A stretch of DNA of 64,000 bases from Eutypa lata. Taxonomy: Eukaryota > Ascomycota > Sordariomycetes > Xylariales > Diatrypaceae. The translations under genes were made by a program, and so were the position numbers. Where the stretch lies: assembly GCA_022661535.1 (NCBI GenBank), contig JAKULF010000003.1, forward strand, positions 5,456,001 through 5,520,000. The letters run 5' to 3'. The notes beneath the pieces are model-generated. The model was not told the origin of the DNA. It did not search any database and saw nothing but the letters and a program-made list of their open reading frames with translations. Below, in pieces: positions 22,832-33,977 of this stretch (its first letter is position 1; each line of letters opens with the position of its first letter).

Positions 22832-24897
22832 CATCGTTGCTCTGAATCAGCTACCGTGTTCGTCTTATCATCTGGTTCAACAGAGGGGACATCAATTGTT
22901 GTCCCTTTAAATATTATTAGTGATGAATGATGCTCTTATCATTCAATTATCACCAGTCTTGCTATAATTATCAACTCAAATGGAAACATCGATGGCATCG
23001 AGTTATAACTAAGCTGATATATGGATTACGTTGCGCATTACCTAAGTACTAACATTAACTAGAGCTAGAGATCCCCTATGTTTACCTACTAACCAACTGT
23101 AACCCGCCTAGCTGTTAACTAAAACCATCGATAACGCGTTATCACCCATTTGTGGCATCAATGCTCTGTGGCTTATCTTTCTAAAAATATATTAGTTGAG
23201 CCACATCTAAATTCACCGAGACTCTCGCCTCCACGCAATGCCGTCAGTGCCGAACCCAAACTCTCATGGCCGGTCGCCTCCGTTCCGCACAACTACAGCG
23301 CGGTTATTAGGTAAAACCTTTGAATGAGCGGATGCTGCCCATATCTACCTCATGAGTATGTATATATCTAGACGAATCTAGAGCTCTAAATAAGGAATCC
23401 GGCCAGGAGGATGATTCGATCTTAGGAGTAACTAGAACATCACCATGTCTGTGCATCGTTACCCACTGTATTCATACACTATTTGTTCAGCCGTCTGCAT
23501 CCAAGAGACACGGAACCGATGTGCTGTAATCCTCGCTCCTTACTGCTTATTGCACAGCACACAATATCTAACACGATGTTTTCTTGAATGTTACCGTGTC
23601 ACCACATGGACGTAAAATTGCTGTTACTTCGTCCCATACGCAAAGGCACAATTCAAGGTAGTATCGACCCCTTTTCGCCCATTCTGTGTTGATTTAAGAA
23701 TTAGAGTAGTTGATGAATGCTGTGCTATGTGTTACTGGGGTGCTGGGGATTCGTCCCGTCCCCGGTTTGTAGGAGAATATTCCATCGGCTACGTACCGAA
23801 CGAACATATGGATACTCACAGCCTTTTCCGAGCTGACTGTTCTATCATTGTTTGTCAGGGGGCTTTCCACATGTGGACTTCCTCGTGGCTACTCTATCGC
23901 AACTACACATGTACCCTCTAGAGTTGTCAGGACGGACGGGGTAAGGTATACGATCTTCGGTAGGGTCCGGATCTGCCAACTAACTACTAGCATGTTCCCG
24001 TCCCCGCACGTAAAAGAAATGCGACGCGATGCACTCAGATATCACATCCAATGAACAGCTTGGCGATCAATAACACTAATGCTCGCTCCATCTGACGAAA
24101 TACTTTCTTGTTTGTTTTGAGTTTGTCAGTCATGGTATAGTATGTAAAATAACCCTTAAATTCCTCAGGCATAGAGTCACTAGTTACTAGAAGAGAGAAA
24201 AGAATAGTTAACAGAGATTCCTCCTGTCTTGGCCCATGCCCATGTAGCCTTTCAAACCCTCTCTCTTGGCTGAATTAAGACCCCTGAGCACCAACTACCA
24301 AGTACCGATCTTAACGCGAAAACCCCTGTCAATTGCCAACCTAAATTGGACGTTTCCTGCAATACAACGCACCTCGTGCGCCTACATAGATGGTTTAGGG
24401 GGGTTTTCTGTATATTAGCCCAATAATGGCTGAATGCATTGCTACCTGCAGCGTCGCTCCCGGCTAAGGAAGGGAAGAAGAAGAAAAAATTGTAAGTAAC
24501 TATACGTTGCCTGGCGAAATCTGGTTGGATGATGTTCCGTCCTTTTCCTCTTCCTTTACACAATGGCTCAATCGCCGAGCCTCGTATTCAGGCCTAGTGG
24601 CCTGCTTTCCTCCCTTCATGCAGGTTCTAGTCAGTTTTGATAGGGTTGCGGTGGCCATGCATACAACGTTAACATACATTCCCGTACCTGTGCATCCCTA
24701 TATAGCAAATCTATTTTTTCTGTTGTATAATCCGCCTTACTATAAACATCTTCAGATGGCGTGACTATCTTTTTCCCCGGTAGTTATGGTTGCTACTGGG
24801 TTTCGCTTTTCTTTTTGATGTAGCCCGCCTTGCTACGACTTTTTTGCATTCGGTCTTTATCTTTTTCGAATGATCGAAGGTCGGTCTCATCTGCGCC
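22832..24897. other. 2.1-kb intergenic region between divergent genes
   Basis: This region lies between the start of dapB (minus) and the start of the CE4 gene (plus), so it holds both promoters. TATATAG near 24699 is a candidate core element about 200 bp before the CE4 start. I see no coding region; the short frames present are not protein-like. Confidence 0.5.
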
Positions 24898-26673
24898 ATG
24901 GTTCCATCTATCTTCGTCTCCGGCCTGCTGGCTACTCTCTTTGGAGGGGCCGCGAGCGCAGCATACGGCAAGAGAGCCGACGACTGCAAGAACTTGCTCA
25001 TTGATGATTGGGAATCCCAGTCCCGGCTCACTTTCTTATATTACAATGCCATGATCCAACCTACTAGCGACGATGGCACCATGGCATCCGTAGTCGTGAG
25101 CCCCGACAACAGGGTGACGTTGACTCCGGCCGACGAGGACTCGTACTTCTTCAGCAAGACCACGTGCGTCGATGCCGAGAACCTATACGGAGGTCTCTCG
25201 CTGCGCATCAAGGCGGCCCGCGGCACAACCTTCAGCATCGAACTAAGCTCACCGACTACCTGCGGGGATGAGGAAGACTCGGCTGTCGCAACCCAATCGA
25301 CCAAGGACCTGGGCTGGACGTTCGACGGGAGCGAAAAGCTCTACAGCATCCCCTTCTCCAAGTTCGGCGAATTAGATCTTACCAAGGTTACGACCGTCTT
25401 CTTCGGCGAGTTCAGCGGCCCAGTGACCTTTGGCCCCCTATCTTTCTACTGTGGCGACACGCCGTCAGAGTACGAGGTTCCGGCCACTACCGCTCCCCCA
25501 GGACCGACCTCCACCGTCCCGGCCCCCACGAGTACCGCTTCTGCATTAGTAATCGATCAGTTTGGCAACGAGGACGAAAACGATATTGGCTTCTGGCACG
25601 GGTGTGACGAGGGCATGAGCCTCACCTGGGGTCGCAAGCAGCTGACGATTAAATCATCTGATCCGGACTACTCCTTCTACTCACAGGTTGCTGACGGCTG
25701 CGGAGACCTGAGTAAATACGACGGCTCGTACCTCCACATCCAATACAGCGGGAGCAACAAGTTTTCGGTAGCACTGCAGCAGCACAATTCCGAGTGCAAC
25801 GAGAACATCGCCCCGTTCCCGGAGACGTGGGACTCCCTCGAGGCGGCCCGCTACGCCACCTCCTCGGACATCTACATGCCGCTGTCGCACTTCCACGTCG
25901 ACCGAACCCGCTCCATCGGGTTCGCGCTGAAGGGCTTCTACACGACGGACAGCACGGTGCTCAAGAAGATCGAGATCGTGTCCTCGGTGCCGAAGAGCTT
26001 CAAGGTGCCCAACAAGCTGGCGTCCGGCAACCTGGTGTTCGCGTGCAAGCGGCCCAACTCGTTCGCGTTCGCCATCGACGACGGCGACCCCCAGTTCGCG
26101 CAGGAGGTGATGGGCATCGTCAAGGACGAGGGCATCAAGGTGACGTTCTTCACCGTCGGGGCGCCGCTCGAGGACGCCAGCACGAACCTGACCAACGTCT
26201 ATAATGAGATGCAAGCGCAGGGCCACCAGATCGCCCTCCATACGTACACACACCCGGCGATGGAGGGCCTGCCCGACAACGAAGCCATCGACTGGGAGTA
26301 CAACCAGGACGTGGCAGCAGTGGAGGAGGCGTTTGGGGGGCTCCACACGCCGTACTTCCGGCCACCTTTCGGGATCGAGGGTGCGCGCATGCGCCAGCGC
26401 CTCGCGATGGCGCTGGGAACCGACGACCCTTACCTCGTCATGTGGAGCGTCGATGTCGAGGACTGGCTCTGGGCCGAGACTGACACCCCCGAGAAACAGC
26501 TCGAGGCCTTCCAGCGCGACGTCGACAAGGGCGGTAACCTCGTCGTTATGCACTACCTCTACGCCTCTACCGTCGGCTACCTGCGCCAGTTCATCCAGAT
26601 CGCTAAGGCTACCGGCAAGGACCTGATGCGCGTCGATCAGTGCATGGAGGATCCCAATGCTCCGGCGTTGTGA
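24898..26673 (+). CDS. secreted polysaccharide deacetylase (CE4, NodB domain)
   Basis: A single 591-residue frame starts at an ATG. A signal peptide covers about residues 1-21. Two N-terminal beta-type modules follow (about 30-185 and 215-370), similar to each other in layout (IDDWES/IDQFGN openings, paired Cys). A Thr/Pro/Ser linker (about 190-212) joins them. The C-terminal NodB domain carries the CE4 motifs: D394-D395 (AIDDGD), H448/H452 (HTYTHP), YFRPPFG, DVEDW and a final VVMHY. CE4 enzymes are metal-dependent deacetylases of chitin, peptidoglycan or acetyl-xylan. The metal-binding Asp-His-His set is present, so activity is likely. The substrate is not decidable from the sequence. In motif 1 the usual TFDDG is IDDGD, a known drift in fungal members. 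The duplicated N-terminal modules look like carbohydrate-binding or galactose-binding folds, which is inference. A TATC microsatellite lies just after the stop (26689-26713). Confidence 0.9.
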   Translation: MVPSIFVSGLLATLFGGAASAAYGKRADDCKNLLIDDWESQSRLTFLYYNAMIQPTSDDGTMASVVVSPDNRVTLTPADEDSYFFSKTTCVDAENLYGGLSLRIKAARGTTFSIELSSPTTCGDEEDSAVATQSTKDLGWTFDGSEKLYSIPFSKFGELDLTKVTTVFFGEFSGPVTFGPLSFYCGDTPSEYEVPATTAPPGPTSTVPAPTSTASALVIDQFGNEDENDIGFWHGCDEGMSLTWGRKQLTIKSSDPDYSFYSQVADGCGDLSKYDGSYLHIQYSGSNKFSVALQQHNSECNENIAPFPETWDSLEAARYATSSDIYMPLSHFHVDRTRSIGFALKGFYTTDSTVLKKIEIVSSVPKSFKVPNKLASGNLVFACKRPNSFAFAIDDGDPQFAQEVMGIVKDEGIKVTFFTVGAPLEDASTNLTNVYNEMQAQGHQIALHTYTHPAMEGLPDNEAIDWEYNQDVAAVEEAFGGLHTPYFRPPFGIEGARMRQRLAMALGTDDPYLVMWSVDVEDWLWAETDTPEKQLEAFQRDVDKGGNLVVMHYLYASTVGYLRQFIQIAKATGKDLMRVDQCMEDPNAPAL

Positions 26674-27120
26674 GATTTGCTGTCTAGTCCATACTATCTA
26701 TCTATCTATCTATTGCATATTTGTTGGTTGCGTTTCGGGCGAGGGTGGCGGGTATAATAGTCGGTGGGTCACGGGGATGGCAAAAGAAAAAAGGGACGTA
26801 GTTCGAGGTTTTGAGTTTAATATCGAAAATATGAATTGACTATTCTTCGTTTATTGCGTATACTGATTTAATACTTAAATATCATTGACGAAGATGCTAT
26901 CCCTCTCAAACAAACAGAAGAAAATAAGAAAGAAGAAAATACTCCCCAACAATACCCCGAAACAATATTCACGCCTTAGTAGCTAGGTTTTTGTTGGGAT
27001 GATCCGACCATTCCTCGCATATATTCCAAGGCCGCTAAATAGCTGAGCCCAATATTTGCGCAATATATTTCTTCAGAACAAGGACGTCACAAAACATGAG
27101 GACTGTCTACCAAACTACTG
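26674..27120. other. intergenic with TATC microsatellite
   Basis: About six TATC units lie at 26689-26713 in the 3' flank of the CE4 gene. The rest is AT-rich, and nothing else was seen. Confidence 0.5.
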
Positions 27121-27750
27121 CTAATTATGCCAGCCGCGGCGGCACCTGAGTCTCTCAGGATCGATCTTCTTCACGTTAGCCGCGGTGCCATAGGCGCAGC
27201 ACTGGGCGAAACTGGCCATCTCGCCAGACTCGAACCAGGGGCAGATAACGGCATTTCCACCGCGGTTTTTTGTATCGGCCACGAGGCGACTTATAGCGTC
27301 ATTGCGGGCCGAGTAGAGCTGCTGTTGTTGTTTTCATATCCGCGTTAGCAGATATTCTCCCTCACGCACACGTATGCACACAGGTCATCCAACAATCTTA
27401 CTCATTACTCCTTTTTTTTTCTTTTTTTTTTTTTTTGCTATTCTGAATAAATTCAACGCAAAGATAGGTAGTTACTTAGTGAGGTGGCATACCACAGACG
27501 TAAACCACCGCAGGTCGCCGCCCGCGATGCTCTTGATCACCATGCTGAGGCTCACGGCCCAGTCCCGCGACCGCACCGTCAGTCCGTACACGGTGCCCAG
27601 CACCCGAACCACCTTGTACCCGGGGAGGTCGAACATGGTGGTCGTGATGACGCCCTCGGTCTCGGTGTAGCAGTGCAGCTCCGAGAGCCGGGGCGATGTT
27701 GTGAATATCTCCGAGGAGTAGCAACCAGAGGTTGTTGATGTCCTTGTCAT
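27121..27750 (-). CDS. YbjQ/UPF0145-family protein, two exons
   Basis: This is a 152-residue protein from two exons, 27750-27493 and 27321-27121. They are joined by a 171-bp intron (GTATGC donor; CAG acceptor at 27324-27322, with another three bases on) that carries a poly-T run on the plus strand. Exon 1 contains VITTTMFDLPGYKVVRVLG, GLTVRSRDW and SIAGGDL. Exon 2 contains YSARNDAISRLVADT, GGNAVICPWF and AQCCAYGTAANV. Together these match the bacterial and archaeal YbjQ/UPF0145 fold in order (TTxxLPGYxV, VxGxTVRSR, xIxGGEL, ARxxAxxRL, GANAVVGxRF, AxGTAV). In bacteria the domain forms a pentameric ring and is annotated as putative heavy-metal binding; no enzymatic activity is established. Here it has a Thr/Ser/Cys-rich N-terminal extension of about 30 residues and is probably cytosolic. 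No signal peptide is evident. Confidence 0.85.
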
Positions 27751-28392
27751 TGCGATTTTGATAAGTTGGTGCGACCTTGAAATTGATTATAATACAATTT
27801 AGATTGTCTTCTCCTTTCCCTATTTAACAGGTTATGCATAATAGTTAGTTAGGAGTGGGTTGTAACATGATGTGTGCGCTTCATCCCCAGAAAAATATCT
27901 TCTCCACTGGGTGCTGTAATTCTTGTAAGAAGTGTAAAACTATAAAGAAGTGAATGAAACATGGCTTCAACCTAAACACATGCCTCTTAGACGAGATACC
28001 ATTTTAGGACGGATTAATGTTAACTTGAGGGGATTCCATAGATTCTCCTCAATGTCCCTTTCTGGCTGGCCAAACCGTCTTTCGTGTCTCGGGTTTCAGT
28101 GGCGTTCGCTCTAGCCGAAGATCGTCACTGTTAATGGCTTACCATACCTGGAGCTACACAACTAGTAGACATCTCAGCCGCACGCATTAAGGGTACTCTA
28201 TCCGGTGGAGGGCATTCGAGGCGAAAAAAAATCCGTGCATCCATCATACTTGTAGGCCACTAGTTAGGCAGCAGGTTTAGAGTACAGTATGAGATCGTGG
28301 GCTTATATTGGACTCTCTCTTTTTCTCATTATTATTTCATTTCTAAATTATGCACTTTGCCACTGATTCTCTTGGAGTAAACTAGAGGTTAA
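27751..28392. other. intergenic
   Basis: This is the upstream region of the YbjQ-type gene. No other gene or repeat was seen. Confidence 0.45.
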
Positions 28393-28548
28393 TTACCGGA
28401 TTTTGTCAAACGCGGTATAATATGACTGCGCATGCCCCGGGTCTGTTGCGAGCCTAGTTCTCTCATCGTCCTCCAAGTCAACGCCCATAGGTCCGAAATC
28501 AAATCCGGGAAAAGGGTCGTTGGCTTTGCCTTTAAGTTTAGCTGCCAT
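28393..28548 (-). CDS. possible 51-residue small protein
   Basis: I do not recognise it. An ATG at 28548 opens a 51-codon frame whose product is hydrophilic and contains DPFPGFDFGPMGVDLEDDER, which looks more protein-like than its flanks. The frame also extends upstream to 28743, but that part has no coding character. It could be a terminal exon of an unidentified gene, or chance. Confidence 0.25.
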   Translation of the reverse strand: MAAKLKGKANDPFPGFDFGPMGVDLEDDERTRLATDPGHAQSYYTAFDKIR

Positions 28549-28820
28549 ATTGAGAGGTTGTAAGTCTAATCGAATACAGCGAATATGATTGTGTAGACAG
28601 CGCGATAGTTGAATGTGGGAATACAACGATCCGAGAGCTGTTGATGACTGTGGAATGTGAAAAACACATCCTCCAAATACAGCCAGGTGAGTACTCTCAA
28701 AATACCATCTCGAAGTCAGTGACAAAGTACGTCCAGCATACATAGTCAGTTCCCGAAAATCTCAGGGCATCAAGTTAAAAAGTTTTCCCATAAAGGGCCT
28801 CTCCTCTCAAGGGACAAACA

Positions 28821-29219
28821 TTATCCATCACAATAATCAAATTCCTCTATATCCTCATATCCGCCGCAGCAGCACCCACAACGAGTCCAAATCCAGGACC
28901 AACCATCTTTCAACAAGGTTATGAAATTTCTCGGCCGTCGTTCAATCTCTCGTTTCCATATCTGCTGCTCTAGCATGAACAGGGTCGCAATGTCGTTCTT
29001 GAGTAAAGGGTCGCAACTAGATGGCCCGAAGGGTGTATGATTTCTTGTTCGTGGGGGTATATATGGGGCAGTGGATTCCGTATTAGAATCAGAGTCGTCC
29101 TCAAAATCTTTTTGCTGTTCTTCGGAGGTGGTTGATGCTGCTGATGAATGTTCTCTCTCTAGGAAACGGTGGAGAGAAGGAAGGTGTGATACCTCGAGCT
29201 TTCTGGAGCGTCCGGGCAT
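28821..29219 (-). CDS. hypothetical protein with Cys-rich C-terminal patch
   Basis: A 132-residue single frame starts at an ATG (29219), and no known family comes to mind. The N-terminal half is Ser/Glu/Asp-rich and probably disordered (EEQQKDFEDDSDSNTEST). The second half looks ordered and helical (DIATLFMLEQQIWKREIERR). It ends in a Trp/Cys patch (WSWIWTRCGCCCGGYEDIEEF) that might be a membrane-association, lipidation or metal-binding patch; all of these are inference. There is no signal peptide. It might be spliced to the small frame at 28393-28548, but I could not find a convincing junction. Confidence 0.4.
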   Translation of the reverse strand: MPGRSRKLEVSHLPSLHRFLEREHSSAASTTSEEQQKDFEDDSDSNTESTAPYIPPRTRNHTPFGPSSCDPLLKNDIATLFMLEQQIWKREIERRPRNFITLLKDGWSWIWTRCGCCCGGYEDIEEFDYCDG

Positions 29220-30632
29220 CTTTGGACTTTGAATGTGCTAATAAACTGTCGGTGTTCCTTTTGCTGACGAAGATAGGATTGAAAATGTCTTCGTAATTGG
29301 ATTGAAAGGTCGCGTAGAAGTGAGAATGAATGAAGTTTTGGTGTAAGTAATATATATAAAATGGTCAGATGATGTAACTTATTTGCAGGATGGTAAGTCT
29401 TCTGTTCTCTATTTTTTCTGCAGTGTGTTGACTTGTTGATTCTGTATCGAACTTGGTACTTATCTAAAATTGGACGTGTTAGCTTCGTAGGAAGATGAAT
29501 ATGTGTAATCAGCTGTGACACAACCCCATAATGACAAACTTAAGTAGTTCAACACCACCCCAAACGGCAGTCTTATTGTGCGGGTGAATAATTTAACCAC
29601 ATAATAACAAACATATTTAAACACATCAAAAGAGTCAACGAGCATGCTTCACATTATGTACACCTGTCATGTGCTGAGTTTCTAAAGTAGACTATCCGGT
29701 TTAAGCAACTTGTACTAATTTAAGCTATGGTATCAATAGTTGCCATTTCTTCAAATAATTACATGGCTATCAACAATATTGTTTATGGTTAGTCCTGAAA
29801 AATGTTCAAATTCGAACAATGTGTATTTAGACTGAAATAACCAGTGATTATTCCGTATCCAAGACTAGAAACAGCATTATTCCAATTTTACAACATCTCG
29901 ATATGACATTTATCTTACATGTTATGACTAGTGATCTCTCTTACCTACTACATTCTATGATTACGAACGGGAATCGTCAACTGGTTTATAATCCATCACG
30001 TACGCTTCACGAATACTTAGCTAGGTAACAGTCAAATTTAGGCCAAAATCGTAAAATCCGAATCTATAGCGCTTGTGTAGATTAGTTACGGCTACAATGA
30101 TATGCATCGCAGAATCGTGGCAATGATCCACAAGATCGTAACAACTACAGTAGATCACCAATACTAAGCACCTCATTCCTCACCAATCGCTTCTTTATAT
30201 TGATGTCAAGGGCATACACATGATTCGATAGATGGGCACCAAACTAAAGGTAGCATTGGCACGGCCAAATCTGGGTAGTTATCCCGTAACTAGTTTATTG
30301 CAACCTCCGCATTTCCCCAATTCCCCGAAACGAAATAAGAGTACTCGGAGTCTCGCCCCGCTCCTATCCGGGCTATCCTAGATTACGAGATCTTGAAACG
30401 ACGATCACTTCCACATTACCCCGTTGGCGCTATTACTATATCGACATCAGTTTAACCTCAGGCGGCCCGCGACGCCGCCCAGCCAGAAATGACCCCGTGG
30501 TAATTAATGCCTAGTTAGTAGCCCACCAGTGGCTCATATATAGATAGCCATGGCAGCTCCCGTCTCTTCCACACCACCTAGTTAAGTGCTGGTGTGGTTG
30601 CGTAACTTATAGCATCATATCTCTCCAATACC
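29220..30632. other. 1.4-kb intergenic region, promoter of the GH131 gene at its right end
   Basis: This region is moderately AT-rich without RIP-like exhaustion of CA/TG. TATATA at 30537-30542, about 95 bp before the GH131 start codon, is a plausible core promoter element. No gene was seen. Confidence 0.45.
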
Positions 30633-31874
30633 ATGGTTTCCTCGACAATTCTCGTAAGCTTATTCGCGTCCCTTGCCGTCGCTCGTCGCCCCGGACGGCG
30701 GCAGGGCTCAGGAACGATCACCTGCCCCATCACGCTCGACGGACGGGTACCCGTCGACACCGAGCTGGCCGATTTCGACTCGTACGCGACAAGTCCCTTC
30801 AACCCGGACTACATCAGGGGAGACGAGAGCTTCTCCGAGACCCTCCTGTTCCCCGATGTGCCGAACTCCCGTTTCGACGATGAAGGGTTCAAGTCGGTCG
30901 AGGTGACCATTAGCGACCTGTCTATCTTCCAGGAGCAGAATGGTTTCCGGAGAATTGGCCTCCAAATTCAGGTAATGCGGTTCAGGGGCCTAGCCATTCG
31001 CTTGTGGTTAGTAAAAACTGATCAATTATGTCTAGGGAGACGAGAACGAGGGCGGTCCCGGAACGGTCGGAGTGAAAACTCTTCACTGGAGTGTCAAGCA
31101 AGATCCCGCGCGCACGTTCAACCTCACCCATGAGTATTTGGTAAGAACCTATCACATAGAGTCATGATATTTTCTGAAATACTAACTATCTTCCCAGAAC
31201 GTATGGCATGAGACGAGCACGGTACGTAATCGAAGATGAGAACATGGTGACTCCCCTACCTTGAGTGTAAGACTAACATGTGTGCAGTATGTATATCCCT
31301 TGTCTGCAGACTCTTGTTTTCCTGCGCCTCATTCAAGAATAGGACTACATAGGTAACAAACATCATCTCCGAATCGTTGATATTGACAAACAGTTAGGTA
31401 CGACGGGAACCAATTCAACTTCGAGACTGGCACAATCATCGGACGACCCGGAAACGAGAACACGTTCAAGATCCTGGACCGCCAGAACACCGAGGTCTGG
31501 TCTACCCCGATTGACGAGTCCGAGTGGCAGAACTTCGCCGTCACACTGGATTTCGAACAGAAGTAAGGGACTGATTCCGAAAAACAGATTCCCGTGCATT
31601 AATTGTTAGAGGAAAACTAATACATTCGTCTGTCTCTCTCTCTAGCACGCTTCAAGTTTATTACTCTGTGGGTGATACACCACTCGAGGCGGTAACGGAG
31701 GCCTTGTCGAACAACAACGCCGGCGAGGGACAGTACCAGATCGGCATCCTGAAGAAGCCTACTGGCACTGACGATGTAGTGAACTCCGGTTATCAGGAAA
31801 CGGGTATCGATGAGGGGCAAATATATGGCAGTATATTCCTCGAAGACAGCAGCGATGGGTGCGTCTCTTTGTGA
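30633..31874 (+). CDS. secreted GH131 family beta-glucanase, multi-exon
   Basis: The start is ATG 30633, with a signal peptide of about 17 residues (MVSSTILVSLFASLAVA). Clear exons are 30633-30971, 31036-31140, 31198-31221, 31398-31562 and 31646-31874. Joined, they read CPITLDGRVPVDTELADFD, SPFNPDYIRG, GVKTLHWSVKQDP, HEYLNVWHETST, QFNFETGTIIG, WQNFAVTLDF, LQVYYSVGDTP and GQYQIGILKKPTGTDDVVNSG, the signature of fungal GH131 proteins. Characterised members act on beta-1,3/1,6/1,4-glucans. The protein is extracellular and about 280 residues long. The junction after HETST is unresolved: exon 3 ends in phase 0, while the next exon needs two bases before its first G. A microexon in 31288-31301 with a weak GTCTGC donor would fix the frame. 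A 2-nt frame defect is the alternative. All other junctions keep frame. Confidence 0.87.
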
Positions 31875-33067
31875 GCCGAGGAAAGATTTGCCAAGCACAT
31901 ATAAGCCAAGAAACCAGCTGTTTGGTGCCGGGAAGAGAAAATCGATCACGCAAGAAGGCAGTGTTGTATACTAGAGTAGATATTCGTTAAATGCGGTTGC
32001 ACAACTGCTCAGCCCAAGAAATGTTGGAGTGCTTACTCTATTGATCTCCTAGACAACTGTTAGTTTTACCAGTGAGACCAGGTGTAGGCTTGGTAACACG
32101 ACTCATGAGCCAATATACGGCGATGTGCTACACCGCATCGCAAACATCGCCAACCCCGAGATGATAGTTGTGGAGCAAACTTCGGGCGTAATCTTCCTAG
32201 CTACGTAGCAGGCTATGACCATAATATATTGCTTTCTTTGAATCGAAGTGGAAGTAGCATGTGAAAATTGGAGTTGTACGAGCTACCTCTAAGTCATTAT
32301 GGAAAAATCAAGCATTAGTATCAGCTTAGGTAGGTTATATTACCCAAAGTCATGTCAGGTAGCACAAGGTACCAACGTATCTTAACTGTTATGAGAATGC
32401 CGTCATAGATATCGACGAAGCCATACTGAGGTGAGATCAAAGACTTAATTATAGTGAATACACTCATATGACCACGCAAACGATTCAGTTGGAGTTGGGA
32501 TGGCTAAGTTTCTATGAGTTTGTGGCTCTTTGGATCACGAGTCCTGGTAAGCTAGAGAGGTCTAGTTGAGACGAAACCAGTGGTGTATTAGGGATCGAGC
32601 GCACCACCCAGAAGAAAGCAAGGGGTTATATTCTTTTTTAAGCCTCCACCTCGATAGTCAGATTTTCTTCAACAAAGGGGTGTTCCAGTTTGAGATGTCA
32701 TTGGCAATGCAGAGCACATGATGAAGGGGCCATGTACGACATCCCGTATTGTCGGGATTCCTATAGAGTCAAACACCAAAGCCAAGGGAAGTCATCCTAA
32801 CTTGTTTCATCTTATTGGACCTTCGACGTGTCATATGAAGTTTGTATATAAAAGAAAAATGAGATTCAATTGCGCAATTGAATGTTGAAAGCCATCAAGG
32901 TAGTCAGTCAGTCTTCCTACAATAGTGTCTCGACAATAGTATTTATATCGACCATACCCTCGAGCATTACAGATAGTAGGAACCTCAGTCATTCACACAA
33001 CTACTTCGAGACAACATCTGAGAAGAAGAAGAAAGACTTATCATATTATCATTTCACTTATTCCACA
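31875..33067. other. 1.2-kb intergenic region, promoter of the SGNH esterase
   Basis: TATATAAAA at 32845-32853, about 215 bp upstream of the next start codon, is a candidate TATA element. Otherwise no gene, repeat or RNA was recognised. Confidence 0.5.
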
Positions 33068-33977
33068 ATGGTTTCCCCAAACGCCCTACTCGGCGTAACT
33101 GCCTATGTCGCCCTCCCTATTGTGAGCGGTAAGCCTTCAACTAGATCACAGTCTTCTTAGAAAGAGGCCATTGACGATATCCCTTAGCACTATCTCTGCC
33201 CAACACGCACCATCTCCGTGCCGATGTCCCCCTGCGCATCTCGCCTCTGGGCGCCTCCGTGACCTACGGGTAAGTGGTTTCTAAGGTTATCCTTCTTCCC
33301 TCTGTGGCTAGCTTCAACAAAGGAGAACCACTAACACGAGATGTTGCAGCACGGGGTCCACCACTGGGAACGGGTACCGTGGCCCCCTGCGGGACTCCCT
33401 CACCGGGCCCGGCGGCTACACCGTGAACATGGTGGGGCTCAACCCGCACGGGGAGATGAAAGACCACGAGCAGGACGGGTACCCGGGCGCGAAGGTGCGC
33501 GACGTCAGCGACAAGGTAGCGCCGATCCTGGACGAGCTGAAGCCGAACGTGTTCCTGATCAACGCCGGCATCAACGACTGCATCGCCGGCAGCAAGGACC
33601 CGGACGCCATCGACGCCGGCATGGGCGACCTGCTGGGCCCCATCTGGGACCGCAACCAGGACACGGCCATCGTGCTGTCGGCGCTGCTAGTCAACGCCAA
33701 CCCGGACGTCGACGCCTGCGCCAAGAAGGTCACGGAGAAGTACAAGGCGCGGGTGGCGTCGGGCGCCTCGGCCGGTCGCAAGATCGTCTTTGCCGACATG
33801 AGCGCCGTGGGTCTCGGGGATCTGGGCGGCGATGGCACGCATCCGACTGATGGCGGTTACGTGAAGATGGCAGGTGGTTGGTATGCTGCCATTCAGGACC
33901 TCTCGGGTAAGGGTTGGATCAGCAAGGCGGAATTTGTGGAGGGCATGCCTGACGATGGCAACAATGGTCCTCCTTAA
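33068..33977 (+). CDS. secreted SGNH-fold esterase, CE3-like, three exons
   Basis: A 256-residue protein from exons 33068-33128, 33188-33269 and 33350-33977 (GTAAGC/TAG and GTAAGT/CAG introns). A signal peptide covers about residues 1-22. SGNH blocks: block I PLGASVTYGTGSTTGNGYR with nucleophile S44; block III NAGINDC with N123; block V DGTHPTDGGY with D209 and H212. The PLGxSxTYG...GNGYR start and HPxDGGY end are typical of fungal CE3 acetylxylan-esterase-type enzymes, which remove acetyl groups from hemicellulose. Block I has GAS in place of GDS, a variant I recall in this fungal group. The Ser-Asn-Asp-His set is complete, so it is probably active. It lies 1.2 kb after the GH131 gene on the same strand, which suggests a shared role in polysaccharide attack, although each gene has its own promoter. 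Other SGNH esterases are possible. Confidence 0.88.

Noticed and set aside
25681..26553. 290-codon minus-strand frame across the CE4 gene.
   Set aside because: GC-rich third positions open the antisense frame; the product has no family features, while the sense strand has all CE4 motifs.
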